Assembly: GCA_037176705.1 (NCBI GenBank)
Contig: CM073898.1
Span: forward strand, 35,963,488-36,027,487
Direction of reading: 5' to 3'
Source: Molossus alvarezi
Taxonomy: Eukaryota > Chordata > Mammalia > Chiroptera > Molossidae
DNA length: 64,000 bases
The translations under genes and the position numbers were made by a program. Below are positions 10,781-20,710 of this stretch, in pieces. Below the pieces are notes generated by a model that was given only the letters and a program-made list of their open reading frames with translations, made no database searches and was not told the origin of the DNA. The number at the start of each line of letters is the position of its first letter. Within the stretch, counting starts at the first letter, position 1.

Positions 10781-11694
10781 ATCCGGAAAAATCGCGGCGG
10801 AGTGAATGGAAGCTACACAGACCATCTCCCAGGACCAAATTGGAATTACAACAAAAATAAAGACAAATTGTCAGGAAGGGGCAACTGAAAGGCAGCTTGG
10901 AGGACCACATAACCAGGGACACTGACTCAATCCTGGTAGTCTTGAGAGGACGCGAGAAGGAGCCAAGAGCCCACGGTCCGCAGCGGCCTGGGCTTGGACC
11001 TGCGGCAGCCTCAGCTGGGACCTGCTGCGGACTGGGCTGACCTGCAACCTCAGCTGGGAGCTGCAACCTCAGTTAGGTGCTAAGCCCTCGGCTGGGAGGT
11101 TGCCCTTAGCTGGGAGCAGCACCCTTAGCTGGGAGTGGTGCCATCGGGTAAAAGTCCCTAGCTGCTCCAAAGCACAGAGCTGGGACAGAGACTAAATTAG
11201 CAGCAGCCACTCATCTTGGGCTCTAGCAGAGGGAGGGCGGACTGGACTGGAACTGTGTGGGGACACTTGGGATTTGGAGAGCGCTCAGCGCTTTTACTGA
11301 GTTGCAGCCTGCAGGACTGTGGTCATCTTACTTTTTCCCAGAACCCTGGGGAGAGGGGGCAGCCCCTTCCTCAGAGATTCAACCACACCTGGTGGTGATT
11401 GAAATGCTAATTGAGGCCCATTAACAACCAACATCTGCCCCACCCTCAGGAAATCCTCTTACACTGAGCACCTGAGGGAGTGTTTCATTCAACTCAGAAA
11501 CCAAAGTTCTTCAGGTGACCTCTAATAATAGCCTACAGGCAAAAAAAGCTAGAGGACAACTACCATTCCCTGGGCTAGCATCTCAAACCAGGAAAGTAAG
11601 ACTTGACAGTGGTGTTTAAAGTGGGTCCTCCCTGCCTCATCCAACCCAAGGAGAGGGAGCCACAAACAGCAGAACACCAACACCCACAGGGAAA
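10781..11694 (+). promoter_or_regulatory. L1 5'UTR (putative internal pol II promoter region)
   Basis: About 0.9 kb between the element start and ORF1, distinctly richer in G+C and CpG than its surroundings (for example ATCGCGGCGGAG at 10791-10802). In L1 families this region carries an internal promoter. Activity here is inference; no transcription start can be read from sequence. It includes a short minisatellite. Confidence 0.65.
11041..11135 (+). repeat. Degenerate 18-20 bp minisatellite in the L1 5'UTR
   Basis: Five head-to-tail units, each ending in a form of AGCTGGGAG: 11041-11060, 11061-11079, 11080-11098, 11099-11116 and 11117-11135. Weaker related units flank them. Confidence 0.85.
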
Positions 11695-12636
11695 ATGTGG
11701 CAGGATCCAAAGCCCACTGTGATAGCCAAAATGGTGAAACACAGAAACAAAAGACAAATGAAAGAAGAAGAGACCTCTACCGAAGATGAGATAAATGAGG
11801 TGCAGTTAAGCAAGTTAACAGAACTAAAATTCAGAGCCATGATCTTGAGGAAGCTCAACAGCATGTGTATGGACATGAGCACCATGAGTAAAGACATAGA
11901 AATGTTGAAAATCCACCAGTTGGAAATTAAAAACCACCAAGAAGAAATGAAGAATGACATATCAGAAATAAAAAACATATTGGAAAGTTAAAATAGCAGA
12001 GTCGAGGAAGATGAGGACTGGATCAGTAAATTAGAAGATAGGGTAGAAAAAAATCAACCAATCAGAAAACCAAAAAAAATAATAATAATTAAAAAACAGG
12101 AAAACAACTTAAGAGAACAGTGGGACAACTGGAAAAGTAATAACATTCATATCATAGGAGTCCCCGAAAAAGAAAAAAATGAGCAAGGGTTAGAGAATAT
12201 ATTTCAAGAAATAGTGACAGAAAACCTCCCTAATTTGGTGAAGGAAGAAGGCATTCAAATTCAAGAAGTACAGAGAGCCCCAAGTAAGAAGAACCCAAAC
12301 AGGCCCACACCAAGACACATAGTAATCAAACTGCCAAAAATTAAAGACAAAGAGAGAATCCGAAAAGCAGCAAGAGATAAGCAACAGGTTACCTACAAAG
12401 GAAACCCCATAAGGCTCTCAGATGACTTCTTACAAGAAACACTACAGGCCAGAAGGGAATGGCATGAGGTAATCAAGGTCATGAAAAACAAGGATCTGAA
12501 TCCAAGACTACTCTACCAAGCAAGGCTATCATTCAAAATAGAAGGTCAAATAAAGAGCTTCCATGACGAGAAAAGGCTAAGGGAATACATTAGCACCAAA
12601 CCAGCACTGCAAGAAACGTTAAAAGGACTGCTATAA
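11695..12636 (+). pseudogene. L1 ORF1 (RNA-binding chaperone), one visible premature stop
   Basis: A single reading frame of 313 codons plus stop, close to the 338 residues of human ORF1p. It is interrupted only by a TAA at 11989-11991 (codon 99); the frame before (98 residues) and after it stays open. The N-terminal third is rich in E, K, M and I in a heptad-like pattern, as in the ORF1p coiled coil (about residues 20-110). The middle (IHIIGVPE) matches the RRM region. The C-terminal domain is well kept (RHIVIKLPK, YKGNPIRLSDDF, KPALQETLKGLL). In live elements this protein trimerises and coats L1 RNA. The stop separates the coiled coil from the RNA-binding part, so no full product is expected. 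Confidence 0.92.
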
Positions 12637-12681
12637 TTAGCAGGAGAAATGGGAAGAAAAATAGAACCACACTAAACAAAA

Positions 12682-13483
12682 ATGGCAATAAATAAGTGCA
12701 TATCAATAATTACCTTAAAGGTAAATGGACTGAATGCTCTCATAAAAAGACACAGAGTAGTTGATTGGATAAGAAACCATGACTCATCTATATGTTGTTT
12801 ACAAGAGACCCACCTCACAACAAAAAACTCTCATAGGTTGAAAGTGAAGGGATGGAAAAAAATCTTCCAAGCAAATGGAAAGGAAAAAAAAGCTGGGGTA
12901 GCAATACTCATATCTGATAAAATAGATTTCAAAATGAAGGCCATAACTAGGGACAAAGAAGGCCACTACATAACATTGAAAGGATCTATCCAACAGGAAG
13001 ATGTAACCTTGATAAACATATATGCACCAAAATATATTAAAAATCTTTTGGAGGACTTCAAAGGAGAAATCAACAGCAATACAATCATAGCAGGGGACTT
13101 CAACACACCTTTGACAGCACTGGATAGATCCTCTAACGAAAAATTAGCAAGAAGCACTAGACCAAATGGATTTAATAGATATCTACAGTGAATTTTACCC
13201 CAAAACTACAAAATTCACATTCTTCTCAAGTGCACATGGGACATTCTCAAAGATAGACTGCATGTTAGGACACAAGCTAAGTCTCTACAAGTTCAAGAAG
13301 TCTGAAATCATATCAAGCATCTTCTCAGATCACAATCGCATAAAACTAGAAATCAATAGCAACAAGAACATACAAAGACATTTGAACACATGGAAGCTAA
13401 ATAGCATGTTATTAAACAATGAATGGGTTACCGAGAAGATCAAGGAAGAAATGAAAAACTTCCTGAAAATGAAGACACAATAA
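12682..13483 (+). pseudogene. L1 ORF2, endonuclease domain, frameshifted
   Basis: Starts at ATG 12682, 45 bp after the ORF1 stop. The first frame (169 codons, to 13191) holds the apurinic-type endonuclease motifs CLQETHL and AGDFNTPL. The reading frame shifts near 13160, and the second frame (13166-13483) carries the FSDHNRIKLEI motif that ends the endonuclease domain. Together these correspond to about the first 260 residues of ORF2p, the domain that nicks target DNA at T-rich sites. It ends at a TAA at 13481, with further stops and shifts downstream. No reverse transcriptase motif survives. Confidence 0.9.
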
Positions 13484-13727
13484 CACAAAATCTATGGAAT
13501 GCAGCAAAAGCAATTCTGAGAGGGAAGTTCATAGCACTACAGGCCTACCTCAAAAAACAAGAAAAATTTCTAATAGACTATCTAACCTCATAACTTAAAA
13601 AACTAGAGAGCAAACAAAAAGAAAACCCCAGAGCAAGTAGAAGGAAGTAAATACTAAAGATCAGAGCAGAAATAAATGACATAGAGTCCAAAAAAAAAAA
13701 AAACAATTAAAAGGATCAATGAAACAA
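13484..13727 (+). pseudogene. L1 ORF2, linker after the endonuclease, decayed
   Basis: Recognisable ORF2 text (a [22 protein letters not shown] stretch at about 13508-13562) with frame changes and at least two in-frame stops, plus a 14-A run near 13690. Ends at the deletion junction, where GAAAC-AAAGG is shared with the downstream side. Confidence 0.8.
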
Positions 13728-14540
13728 AGGAGAAAATGAACACACAGGACTACATCAAACTCAGAAGCTTCTGCACAGTGAAAGATACAATCATCAAAAT
13801 GGAAAGGCTACCCACTGTATGGGAGGGCATAGTTGCCAATAATACATCAGATAAGGGGTTAATTTCCAATATATAGAGTGCTCATACACCTCCACAAAAG
13901 GAAGACAAAGATCTGAATTAAAAAATGGGCAGAGGAACTAAATAGACACCTTTCCAAACAGGACATGCAAATGGCCAAGACACATATGAAGAAATGCTCA
14001 ACATAACTAATAATTAGAGAGATACTAATTAAAACAACAATGGGGTATCACCTCACACCTGTCAGAATGGCCACCATCAACAAATTATCAAACAACAAGT
14101 GTTGGCGAGGATGTGGAGAAAAGGGGACTCTAGTACACTGCTGGTGGGAATGCAGACTGGTGCAACCACTATGGAAAACAATATGGTGTTACCTCAAAAA
14201 ATTAAAAATTGAACTTCCATTTGACCCAGTGATCCCACTTCTAGGAATATTCCCTAAGAAGCCTGAAACACCAATCAGAAAGAATATATGTACCCCCATG
14301 TTCATAGGAGCACTATTTACAATAGCTAAGATCTGGAAACAGCCCAAGTGTCCATCAGTAGATGAATGGATAACAAAGCAGTGGTACATATACACAATGG
14401 AGTACTATGCAGCTGTAAGAAAGAAAGATCTCTTATTCTTTGAGACAGCATGGAGGGACCTGAAAAGTATTATCCTAAGCAAAACAAACCAAACAGAGAA
14501 AGACAAGTATCATATGATCTCACTGATTTGTGGAATATAA
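13728..14540 (+). pseudogene. L1 ORF2, C-terminal segment
   Basis: Resumes at the sequence encoding the region before the zinc-knuckle-like C-terminus. The last 166 codons (14040-14540) are open and contain [18 protein letters not shown] (the Cys-rich motif), then [10 protein letters not shown] and YTMEYYAAV, ending in SLICGI and TAA. This is the same stretch found antisense at 9039-9245 and, more decayed, around 45490-45700. Confidence 0.9.
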
Positions 14541-14813
14541 TGAACATAACTGTCTGAGGAATGGGGTAGTCCCAGAGACATGGTAGTGGGGTACAGACTG
14601 ATAATCCCCAGAAGAGTGGGTGGTGGTCAGAGAGATAAACCACAGAACTTATATGCATGTGTGCATGAACAATGGACATGGACATGGACAACAAAGATGG
14701 GGATAGGGCAAGGAGGGAGCGGTAGGGGGGAATCAGTAGTGGAAAAAGGAGAAACATCTGCAACAAAAATTAATTAATTAATAAAAAAATAAATAAATAC
14801 CAAACCAAAAAAA
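14541..14813 (+). other. L1 3'UTR and A-rich tail
   Basis: G-rich 3'UTR (gggcaaggagggagcggtag at 14706-14725) followed by TTAATTAATTAAT, AAATAAATAAAT and an A run next to the right target-site duplication. The antisense copy at 8782-9040 has the same 3'UTR. Confidence 0.85.
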
Positions 14814-14828
14814 AAAAGGATAGGAAAG

Positions 14829-15210
14829 CATATAATGAACACCTGTGTACCTATCACCTGGCTTAAATCAAATCCAATTTAATTGGTCTTCAGTGTACCT
14901 TTCCATGATCCTACTCTTGATTCCTGTCCTTCTTATTCACAAAGTAATTATTATAAATTTATCACTTTTATATGTAAAACTATTCATATGGTTTTGCATA
15001 TTTTAAAGTGTAAAAGATGTTATACTATCTGTGACACTTTTTACCCCCTAAAATTATATTTTTACTTTTATTCATATTGATGCAGTAGGGGTATATGGGT
15101 ATATTTATTTTTATTTTACTACTGTATAGCTGTATACTACTCCTTATATTTATCCATTATTTTTTTTGATAGTTACATCATTTAAAATTTTTTTTTGTAC
15201 CAGTACAAAG
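14829..15210 (-). repeat. Ancient L1 relic, right part
   Basis: Continuation of 10730-10777. 'aacacctgtgtacctatcac' and, further on, 'actgtatagctgtatactac' and 'tatttatccatta' are typical of old antisense L1 3' sequence. Confidence 0.5.
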
Positions 15211-15329
15211 AGTATTTTAGACATTGGCCTTAGCTAGTCTTTCAAATTATAAACCACATTTTTTGTTGTTGTTGTTGTTAAATCAACACTTACTTTCTAC
15301 ATTATAATGAATATAAAAACACTATTCAT

Positions 15330-15537
15330 GCCCAGCTAGTATGGCTCACTGGTTGGCATCAACCCATGCACCATGAAGTCTCTGATTTGATTCCCTGTCA
15401 GGGCACATGCCCAGGTTATGGGTCAGATCCCCAGTGGGGGGCATGCAGGAGGCAGCCAATCGATATTCTCTCTTATCAATGTTTCTATTTCTCTCTCCCT
15501 CTCTCTAAAATAAATATATATATATATTAAAAAACTT
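15330..15537 (+). mobile_element. Ves-like SINE (type B)
   Basis: Head GCCCAGCTAGTATGGCTCAC, B-box region, CCCAGTGGGGGGCATGC block, CT tail and A/TA tail. Target-site duplications AAAAACACTATTCAT at 15315-15329 and 15539-15553 are perfect over 15 bp. Confidence 0.95.
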
Positions 15538-15602
15538 AAAAAACACTATTCATTACTAAACTACATACATGGTATTCTGTGAATAGTTTTTTTTCTTCTT
15601 TT

Positions 15603-15832
15603 TTTATCCTCACCTGAGGATATTTTTCCAGTTATCTTCAGATAGAGTGGGAGGGATAGAGAGAGAGAGAACAGATATGAGAGAGACACATCTACTGGTT
15701 GCCTCCCACATGACCCCAACCAGAGCCAGGGACCAAGTGGCAACCGAAGTACGTGCCCTTGACCAGAATCAAACCCTCAACTCTCTGGTCTATGGACTGA
15801 TGCTCCAATGGCTAAGCCAAACTGGCCAGGGC
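15603..15832 (-). mobile_element. Ves-like SINE (type A), antisense
   Basis: Stem-loop intact at 15607-15620, GA tract, head ending CTGGCCAGGGC at 15832. Flanks AGTTTTTTTTCTTCTTTT and AGTTTCCTCTTCTTTTAC look like a target duplication. It lies 65 bp from the oppositely oriented SINE at 15330. Confidence 0.93.
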
Positions 15833-15850
15833 AGTTTCCTCTTCTTTTAC

Positions 15851-16234
15851 TACTTTTCTTTTTTCTCACGTTATAGTGGGATGAGGTGTGAGAAAGGGAG
15901 AGTGTGTTTTCCAGTCTTTAAAATGTTTCGTTAAACAAGAAGAATGTATTTTACAAGGATGTAAGTAGCACTTTGCTAAAAATTTAACTTATTAAAATGA
16001 ACGAAATGCTGTTGTCAAAGAGAAAGTAAAGAAAAAGAGGAGAGGTTTTGAACAAGATACACTATTTATTCAAACATATTCAAATATGTTTGCATTGTAT
16101 CTACTGAATACTAATGACCCTCTACTTGACTCTAATTTTCCAATATAAAATAAAATAAACCTCCTTGACTCTATATCCTCCTCCAACCACCTTACTCTCT
16201 TTGTTTTCCTTCTGTGCTAGGAGAAAATAATAGC
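15851..16234. other. Unique DNA
   Basis: Nothing recognised. Confidence 0.45.
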
Positions 16235-16737
16235 CTTCAACTAGGTAGATCTTCTAATCCCTGGACCCTGTAAATATGTTATTTTACAATGCAAAGAGCA
16301 CTTGAAACAAAGACTTTACAGAAGTGATGGGGTGGACCTTGAGATGGGGAGATTATCCTGTATTCAGGTGAGCCCAGTCTAATTATAGGAGCCCTTAACA
16401 TCAGAGAACATTTTCTGGCTGGGCTAAAGGGAGAAATGTGATGATAAAGAAGTGTCAGAGAGAGAGATTCAGTGCTGCTGGTTTTGAAGTGACTCAGTGT
16501 GGCTTGCTCATGTGATTCTGAACCAAAGAATGTGGGAACATCTAGAAGCTAGAAAAGGCAAGGAAATAAATTCTCTAGACCTCCGAAAGGAACACAGAAC
16601 TGCCTACATCTTAATTTTAGCCCAGTGACACTTGTGTTGCATTTCTGACCTACAGAACTGTAAAATAATAAATTTGCGTTACTTATGCTGCTAAAGTTTT
16701 AGCAATTTGTTATAACTGCATGAAAAGCTAATAGACC
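16235..16737 (+). mobile_element. MaLR-type solo LTR relic (MLT1/MST-like)
   Basis: Ordered match to an old mammalian LTR: 'ggaccctgtaaatatgttat', 'ttgagatggggagattatcc', 'tagaagctagaaaaggcaag', 'acctacagaactgtaaaata' with the poly(A) signal AATAAA, and 'gcaatttgttataactgcat'. No internal retroviral sequence is seen next to it. Family name by recognition only. Confidence 0.7.
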
Positions 16738-16749
16738 TTCACAGCTAAA

Positions 16750-17480
16750 ATTCTTGAAAGAGGTATCTCTTTCTGTCAACAGAAACTCACCGAATTTTCT
16801 CTTGAACCTACTTTTTTAGGCTCATATCCTCACCACTCTATTAATTTGTTATCCAAGACATCTTTAATGTCCTGTCTCCTAAAGCTTATGATCATTTATC
16901 TATTGTTAGCTTAACTACCCCCTTAGCAATAATTAATTCAGTTTATCATTTCTTTCCCTTATTGAAACACTGTATTATTTTGGATTTAGCAAAAACTCAC
17001 CCCTAGGTTTTCTTTTTACGTTCTTTTTGCATGGTCTCACTAATCCAATCCATGTCCATAGATGCAACATATATATCTTTCCTCATCAAACATCAATAAC
17101 CAATTGTCTATTTCTCTTTGGCACTTGAATATCTAATTATATTTCAAACATATGGCTGAATAAAATTCCCAATTTTTGTGCCAGAATTTTTCTTCCCACC
17201 AATTCAGTTGCTCATGCTTACTCCTAAGAATAATCCTAGATTCCTTTCACAAACTCCTTACATTTAATCCTTTGGAAAATATTGTCAGCCTACCTCCAAT
17301 CTGTCCACTGCTCTTTGACATTTTATCACTGGTCTAATTCAGGTCATCCTCATCTGTTTCCTAGACATTACATGGTAGAGCAGAATAGAGAATACCTGCC
17401 ATTTTGTAACCTCCATCAGAGTGGTATGTGCCACAGAATAAAAGATAATGTCGCTTTAAAAAGTATTTTCTTACCATAAG
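16750..17480 (+). repeat. Possible L2-like relic
   Basis: The sequence from about 17160 to 17370 (rich in short pyrimidine words, 'ctacctccaatctgtccact') resembles the 5' side of old L2/CR1-type repeats. Weak. Confidence 0.3.
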
Positions 17481-17484
17481 ATAA

Positions 17485-18400
17485 AATAGTTCACTTCAAG
17501 TCACTTCACCTATATGTTACTTAGTTTCTTTAAAATATAACAAATATTCATGAGACCACACATTCTCACACAAAGATTCCCTAAGATGGAAAGAAATCTA
17601 AATTAACTTTTCAGACTTAGTGATGCTTCTGTAGATGTTGATAAAATGCCTCTTATATCTATGAATAGAAGTTTTTTCTCTTTAATACTTTTTCCATTAC
17701 AAGAAATTTAATAAAGTGGGAGCACTTATTGTCAGAGATATATAATTATTTTTAGCGTATCATGTAATTCACTAGCTTGCCAACATCAGACAAGACCAAC
17801 TCGTATATGAAAGTGCTGAGGAATTTGATCATGAGTTGTTGAATATAGAAAGAGGATGTCTTGGAAAATAAAAGACGCTATTATCACTTTGCACTTACCT
17901 CATAAATCGCTAACTGCAAAATACAAGATGAAAACATAAAAAGATCACGCAATTGTCAATTTTTATAAATACACATTGAAGACATTGTACATACAGTTTT
18001 AAATCCTGGACCCAAACCACATGAACATGTGTCAGTCCACAAGCTACTCCAATCTATGTTTCCTATAACCATCCAGACCTAGCAAATGTATTCCTTTTGT
18101 TACCCATCTCTTACCTCCCCCAACCTGAAGTTTAAAGTTTCAAATCTGGCATTTGTCTGTTTAGTAACTATGATAGATGATCAATGAAGTGGTAAATCAA
18201 ATGCAACAAACATTTAAAAAGATATACAAAAAAATGAGAATGCCGTCTTTTGATAAAGGTGTGTTTTCTGAAATGAACAGATCTGATGGTGGTGAAAACT
18301 AGTGGAATTCTTCTGGAATTTAGGAATATTACCCCAATTCCATAATTATTAATTTATTACTGATTTCATTGTCTTCTACATCTATCCATTTCTTTCTGCC
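17485..18400. other. Unique AT-rich DNA
   Basis: Nothing recognised. Confidence 0.45.
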
Positions 18401-18412
18401 ATGGGATTATTT

Positions 18413-18636
18413 ATTTATTTATTTATTTTAATCCTCACCTGAGGATATGTTTTTACTGATTTTTTAGGGAGAGTGAGGGAGAGAGAGAAACATCGATGTG
18501 AGAGAGACACATTGATCAGTTGCCTCCAATACGTGCCCCAGCCAGGGATGGAACCTGCAAACTGTGTATGTGCCCTGACCAGGAATTGAATCTGCAATCT
18601 TTTGCTTTATGGGAAGACCTTCCAGCCAGAGATCCC
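18413..18636 (-). mobile_element. Ves-like SINE (type A), antisense, decayed head
   Basis: (TTTA)n tail, intact stem-loop at 18432-18445, GA tract and body. The head end (about 18600-18636) is strongly diverged, so the A box is not recognisable. Flanks GGGATTATTT and GGGATTATCT are the likely target duplication. Confidence 0.88.
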
Positions 18637-18659
18637 AAGGGATTATCTTGAAGCATATT

Positions 18660-19539
18660 CCAAACATCACAAAAATTCATCTGTAAAATTCAATACATTC
18701 TTTCTCAGACATGCATCCTATGTTTAAAATATAACTGCAATATCGTCTTCCTACTCAGAAATCAAAATAAATTCTTTAATAGCCTCATACAAACAGTAAG
18801 TGTCCACATTTTTCTGATTGGCTTATACATCTCCTTTACCATCTCTTTCCTTTCCTCTTCTTAGTCATTAAAAATATATATATTAATAGAAAGTGGTTAA
18901 TGTATCTCTAAAATATCTTTTAATCTATATTAACATTTGTTATCAGTCTCTTAGCAGTGGGATGTAGTATATTTTTTCTGTTTTCATTTGTTTCTTTTTG
19001 CATTTACATAATCTACAAAATAAATGAAATGATTTTATCTTTTAAAATGAATTCGATATATTCCAAGATGATAAATTTCAACTTAAACCTTCACCTTAAC
19101 TACAAATGGAACCATCAGGTTAGAAAAGTAAAATATTTGGCATTACAGAGTGAAACAAATATGATGATTACTGATTTTTAAATATTTAATTGATTTCTAT
19201 GTTCCAAGTCACATCATGTGATAGGCTACTCCACTTTCTCCTCTTTGTTAGTCTCCTGTGGCATGTATTGGCAACCTCTGAATTTCAATAAGGCTTTTTT
19301 GTTTCCTTTCTATGTTTCTGTTTCCTGCCACAATGAGCTTTCTAAGTCTCCAGTGTGTTTAAGGAATTCATTCCAATTAACTTGGGTCAGGAGGTGCTGC
19401 TGCACACTCCTCTGACACAGCCAGATATTAAATCCCTTACAATAACTCCATTTTCCAATAAGCATGTTAGATTAGAAAAGGACCTGAAAGAATGAAATAC
19501 ACTGATTTAGAACCCATTTCCACTATACTCTCCCCACTG
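18660..19539. other. Unique AT-rich DNA
   Basis: Nothing recognised; short chance frames only. Confidence 0.45.
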
Positions 19540-19559
19540 TGTATTGTCAGAGGAAAGGA

Positions 19560-20090
19560 GAAGTTCCGGGATGATTTACAAGGTGAGTGCACATTTGCAG
19601 GTCCCGCCCCGCAGCACAGAACAAACAAGTAGACGCTCAGTCTGCTGACAGTTTTCCATCGCTGCAGAGCGTCCCTGTTGTCATTCCCTGCACGTGGCGA
19701 GTGGCTAAATGTTGAGCTCTAATAAATTCTCTTTTCTCGATACCACAGCTATCTTTCTACCACCCTTCCGTAACATAGCAAACGCCACTCCGCAAAACAT
19801 ATTTTTTCATAAAAATACTCTATAGAGATTCTATCATTTACTATGACCGGACAAAAACCATAAGTCCTTGTCTTATACTTGCTTTGCTTATAGACGTTGT
19901 TGCTCTTACAACAGGCATTAAAATCGGTCAGACTCCATTCCCTACCTTTCAGGTATTCACTTTCTTCAGAGACCCAGCAGATACCGATGCCGTCAAGCTG
20001 TCCAGCCCAGAGCTGTCTAGGGTCCTGGTAATCCTTTCTCCCCGGCCATCAAAAGTTCCTGTTCTGGCAAAAGGTACAAAATTCCAGTTA
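19560..20090. other. CpG-enriched patch, function unknown
   Basis: Roughly twenty CpG dinucleotides in about 530 bp, against very few in neighbouring unique DNA (for example GGTCCCGCCCCGCAGCA at 19600-19616). It contains AATAAA at 19722 followed by a pyrimidine-rich run, which could be the R/U5 part of a degraded LTR or a conserved noncoding element. A 69-codon frame (19884-20093) matches nothing I know and starts without ATG. Confidence 0.4.
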
Positions 20091-20094
20091 TAAA

Positions 20095-20345
20095 ATAAAC
20101 AAGTCATGGGGAAGTAATGTACAGCATGCGGAGTATAGTTAATAATATTGTACCGTATATGTAAAAGTTGCTAAGAGAGTAAATTTTAAAACTTCCATTG
20201 CAAGAAAAAATATTCTGTAGCTATGTATAATGAATAGTAACAAGAATTATTGTGGTAATCATTTTGCAATATATACAAATATGGAATCATTATGTTGTAC
20301 ATCTGAAACTAATTTGTTATATGTCAAGTAAATCTCAATAAAATG
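20095..20345 (+). mobile_element. Ancient L1 3' end (L1M-type)
   Basis: Keeps the old 3'UTR text 'gtcatggggaagtaatgtac', 'agttgctaagagagtaaat', 'tcattatgttgtacatctga' and a final CTCAATAAAA. 5'-truncated. Confidence 0.75.
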
Positions 20346-20469
20346 TATTTATATATATAATTGAAACTGAAAAATTTCCTCATTCCATGTCCATGTCTAA
20401 CAGTATATCTTTTTTAATGTAATACACCTTTTCATATTTACTTGATGATTAATGGATATATGAAAACCT

Positions 20470-20710
20470 ACCATTCATTGAACATCTGCTATTTACCAGT
20501 GGAAGTTTTTTTGTGTACATTACATTTTGTAACATTCACAAAATCTTTTTTTGTAATTCTTTCAGTCTCTAAGGATGACATGTATACTTGTATGGGTAAG
20601 AAAACTAAAGTTCAGAGACACTGAAGAACTTTGCAAGATTTACAAAAATAGGACATGGTAGAGTTCAGTTTTGAAACCAGAACTGCCTGATAGCAAAGTC
20701 TTTGATTCCA
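20470..20710 (-). repeat. MIR relic
   Basis: Antisense MIR order: 'attgaacatctgctatttac', then 'taagaaaactaaagttcaga', then 'aaaccagaactgcctgatag'. Confidence 0.75.

Larger units (their letters stand above)
10778..14813 (+). mobile_element. L1 with 5'UTR, ORF1, ORF2 endonuclease and 3' end; reverse transcriptase deleted
   Basis: Target-site duplications AAAAGGATAAGAAAA (10763-10777) and AAAAGGATAGGAAAG (14814-14828), one mismatch, bracket the element. Order: GC- and CpG-richer 5'UTR (about 10781-11694), ORF1 (11695-12636), 45-bp spacer, ORF2 (from 12682), 3'UTR (14541 on) and an A-rich tail. At about 13721-13727 ORF2 jumps from just after the endonuclease to the C-terminal region, removing the reverse transcriptase domain. 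By comparison with typical L1 ORF2 the loss is roughly 2 kb. A transposition-defective copy with a near-complete 5' end. Confidence 0.93.

Noticed and set aside
12190..13157. Minus-strand frames opposite L1 ORF1 and ORF2
   Set aside because: Shadows of the A-rich L1 coding strand, where the complement has few stops.
10781..14813. Active L1
   Set aside because: A stop in ORF1, frameshifts in ORF2 and complete loss of the reverse transcriptase rule out autonomous activity.
19540..19850. Definite retroviral LTR
   Set aside because: AATAAA and a pyrimidine-rich follow-on exist, but I find no paired LTR, primer-binding site or target duplication; kept only as a CpG-rich patch.
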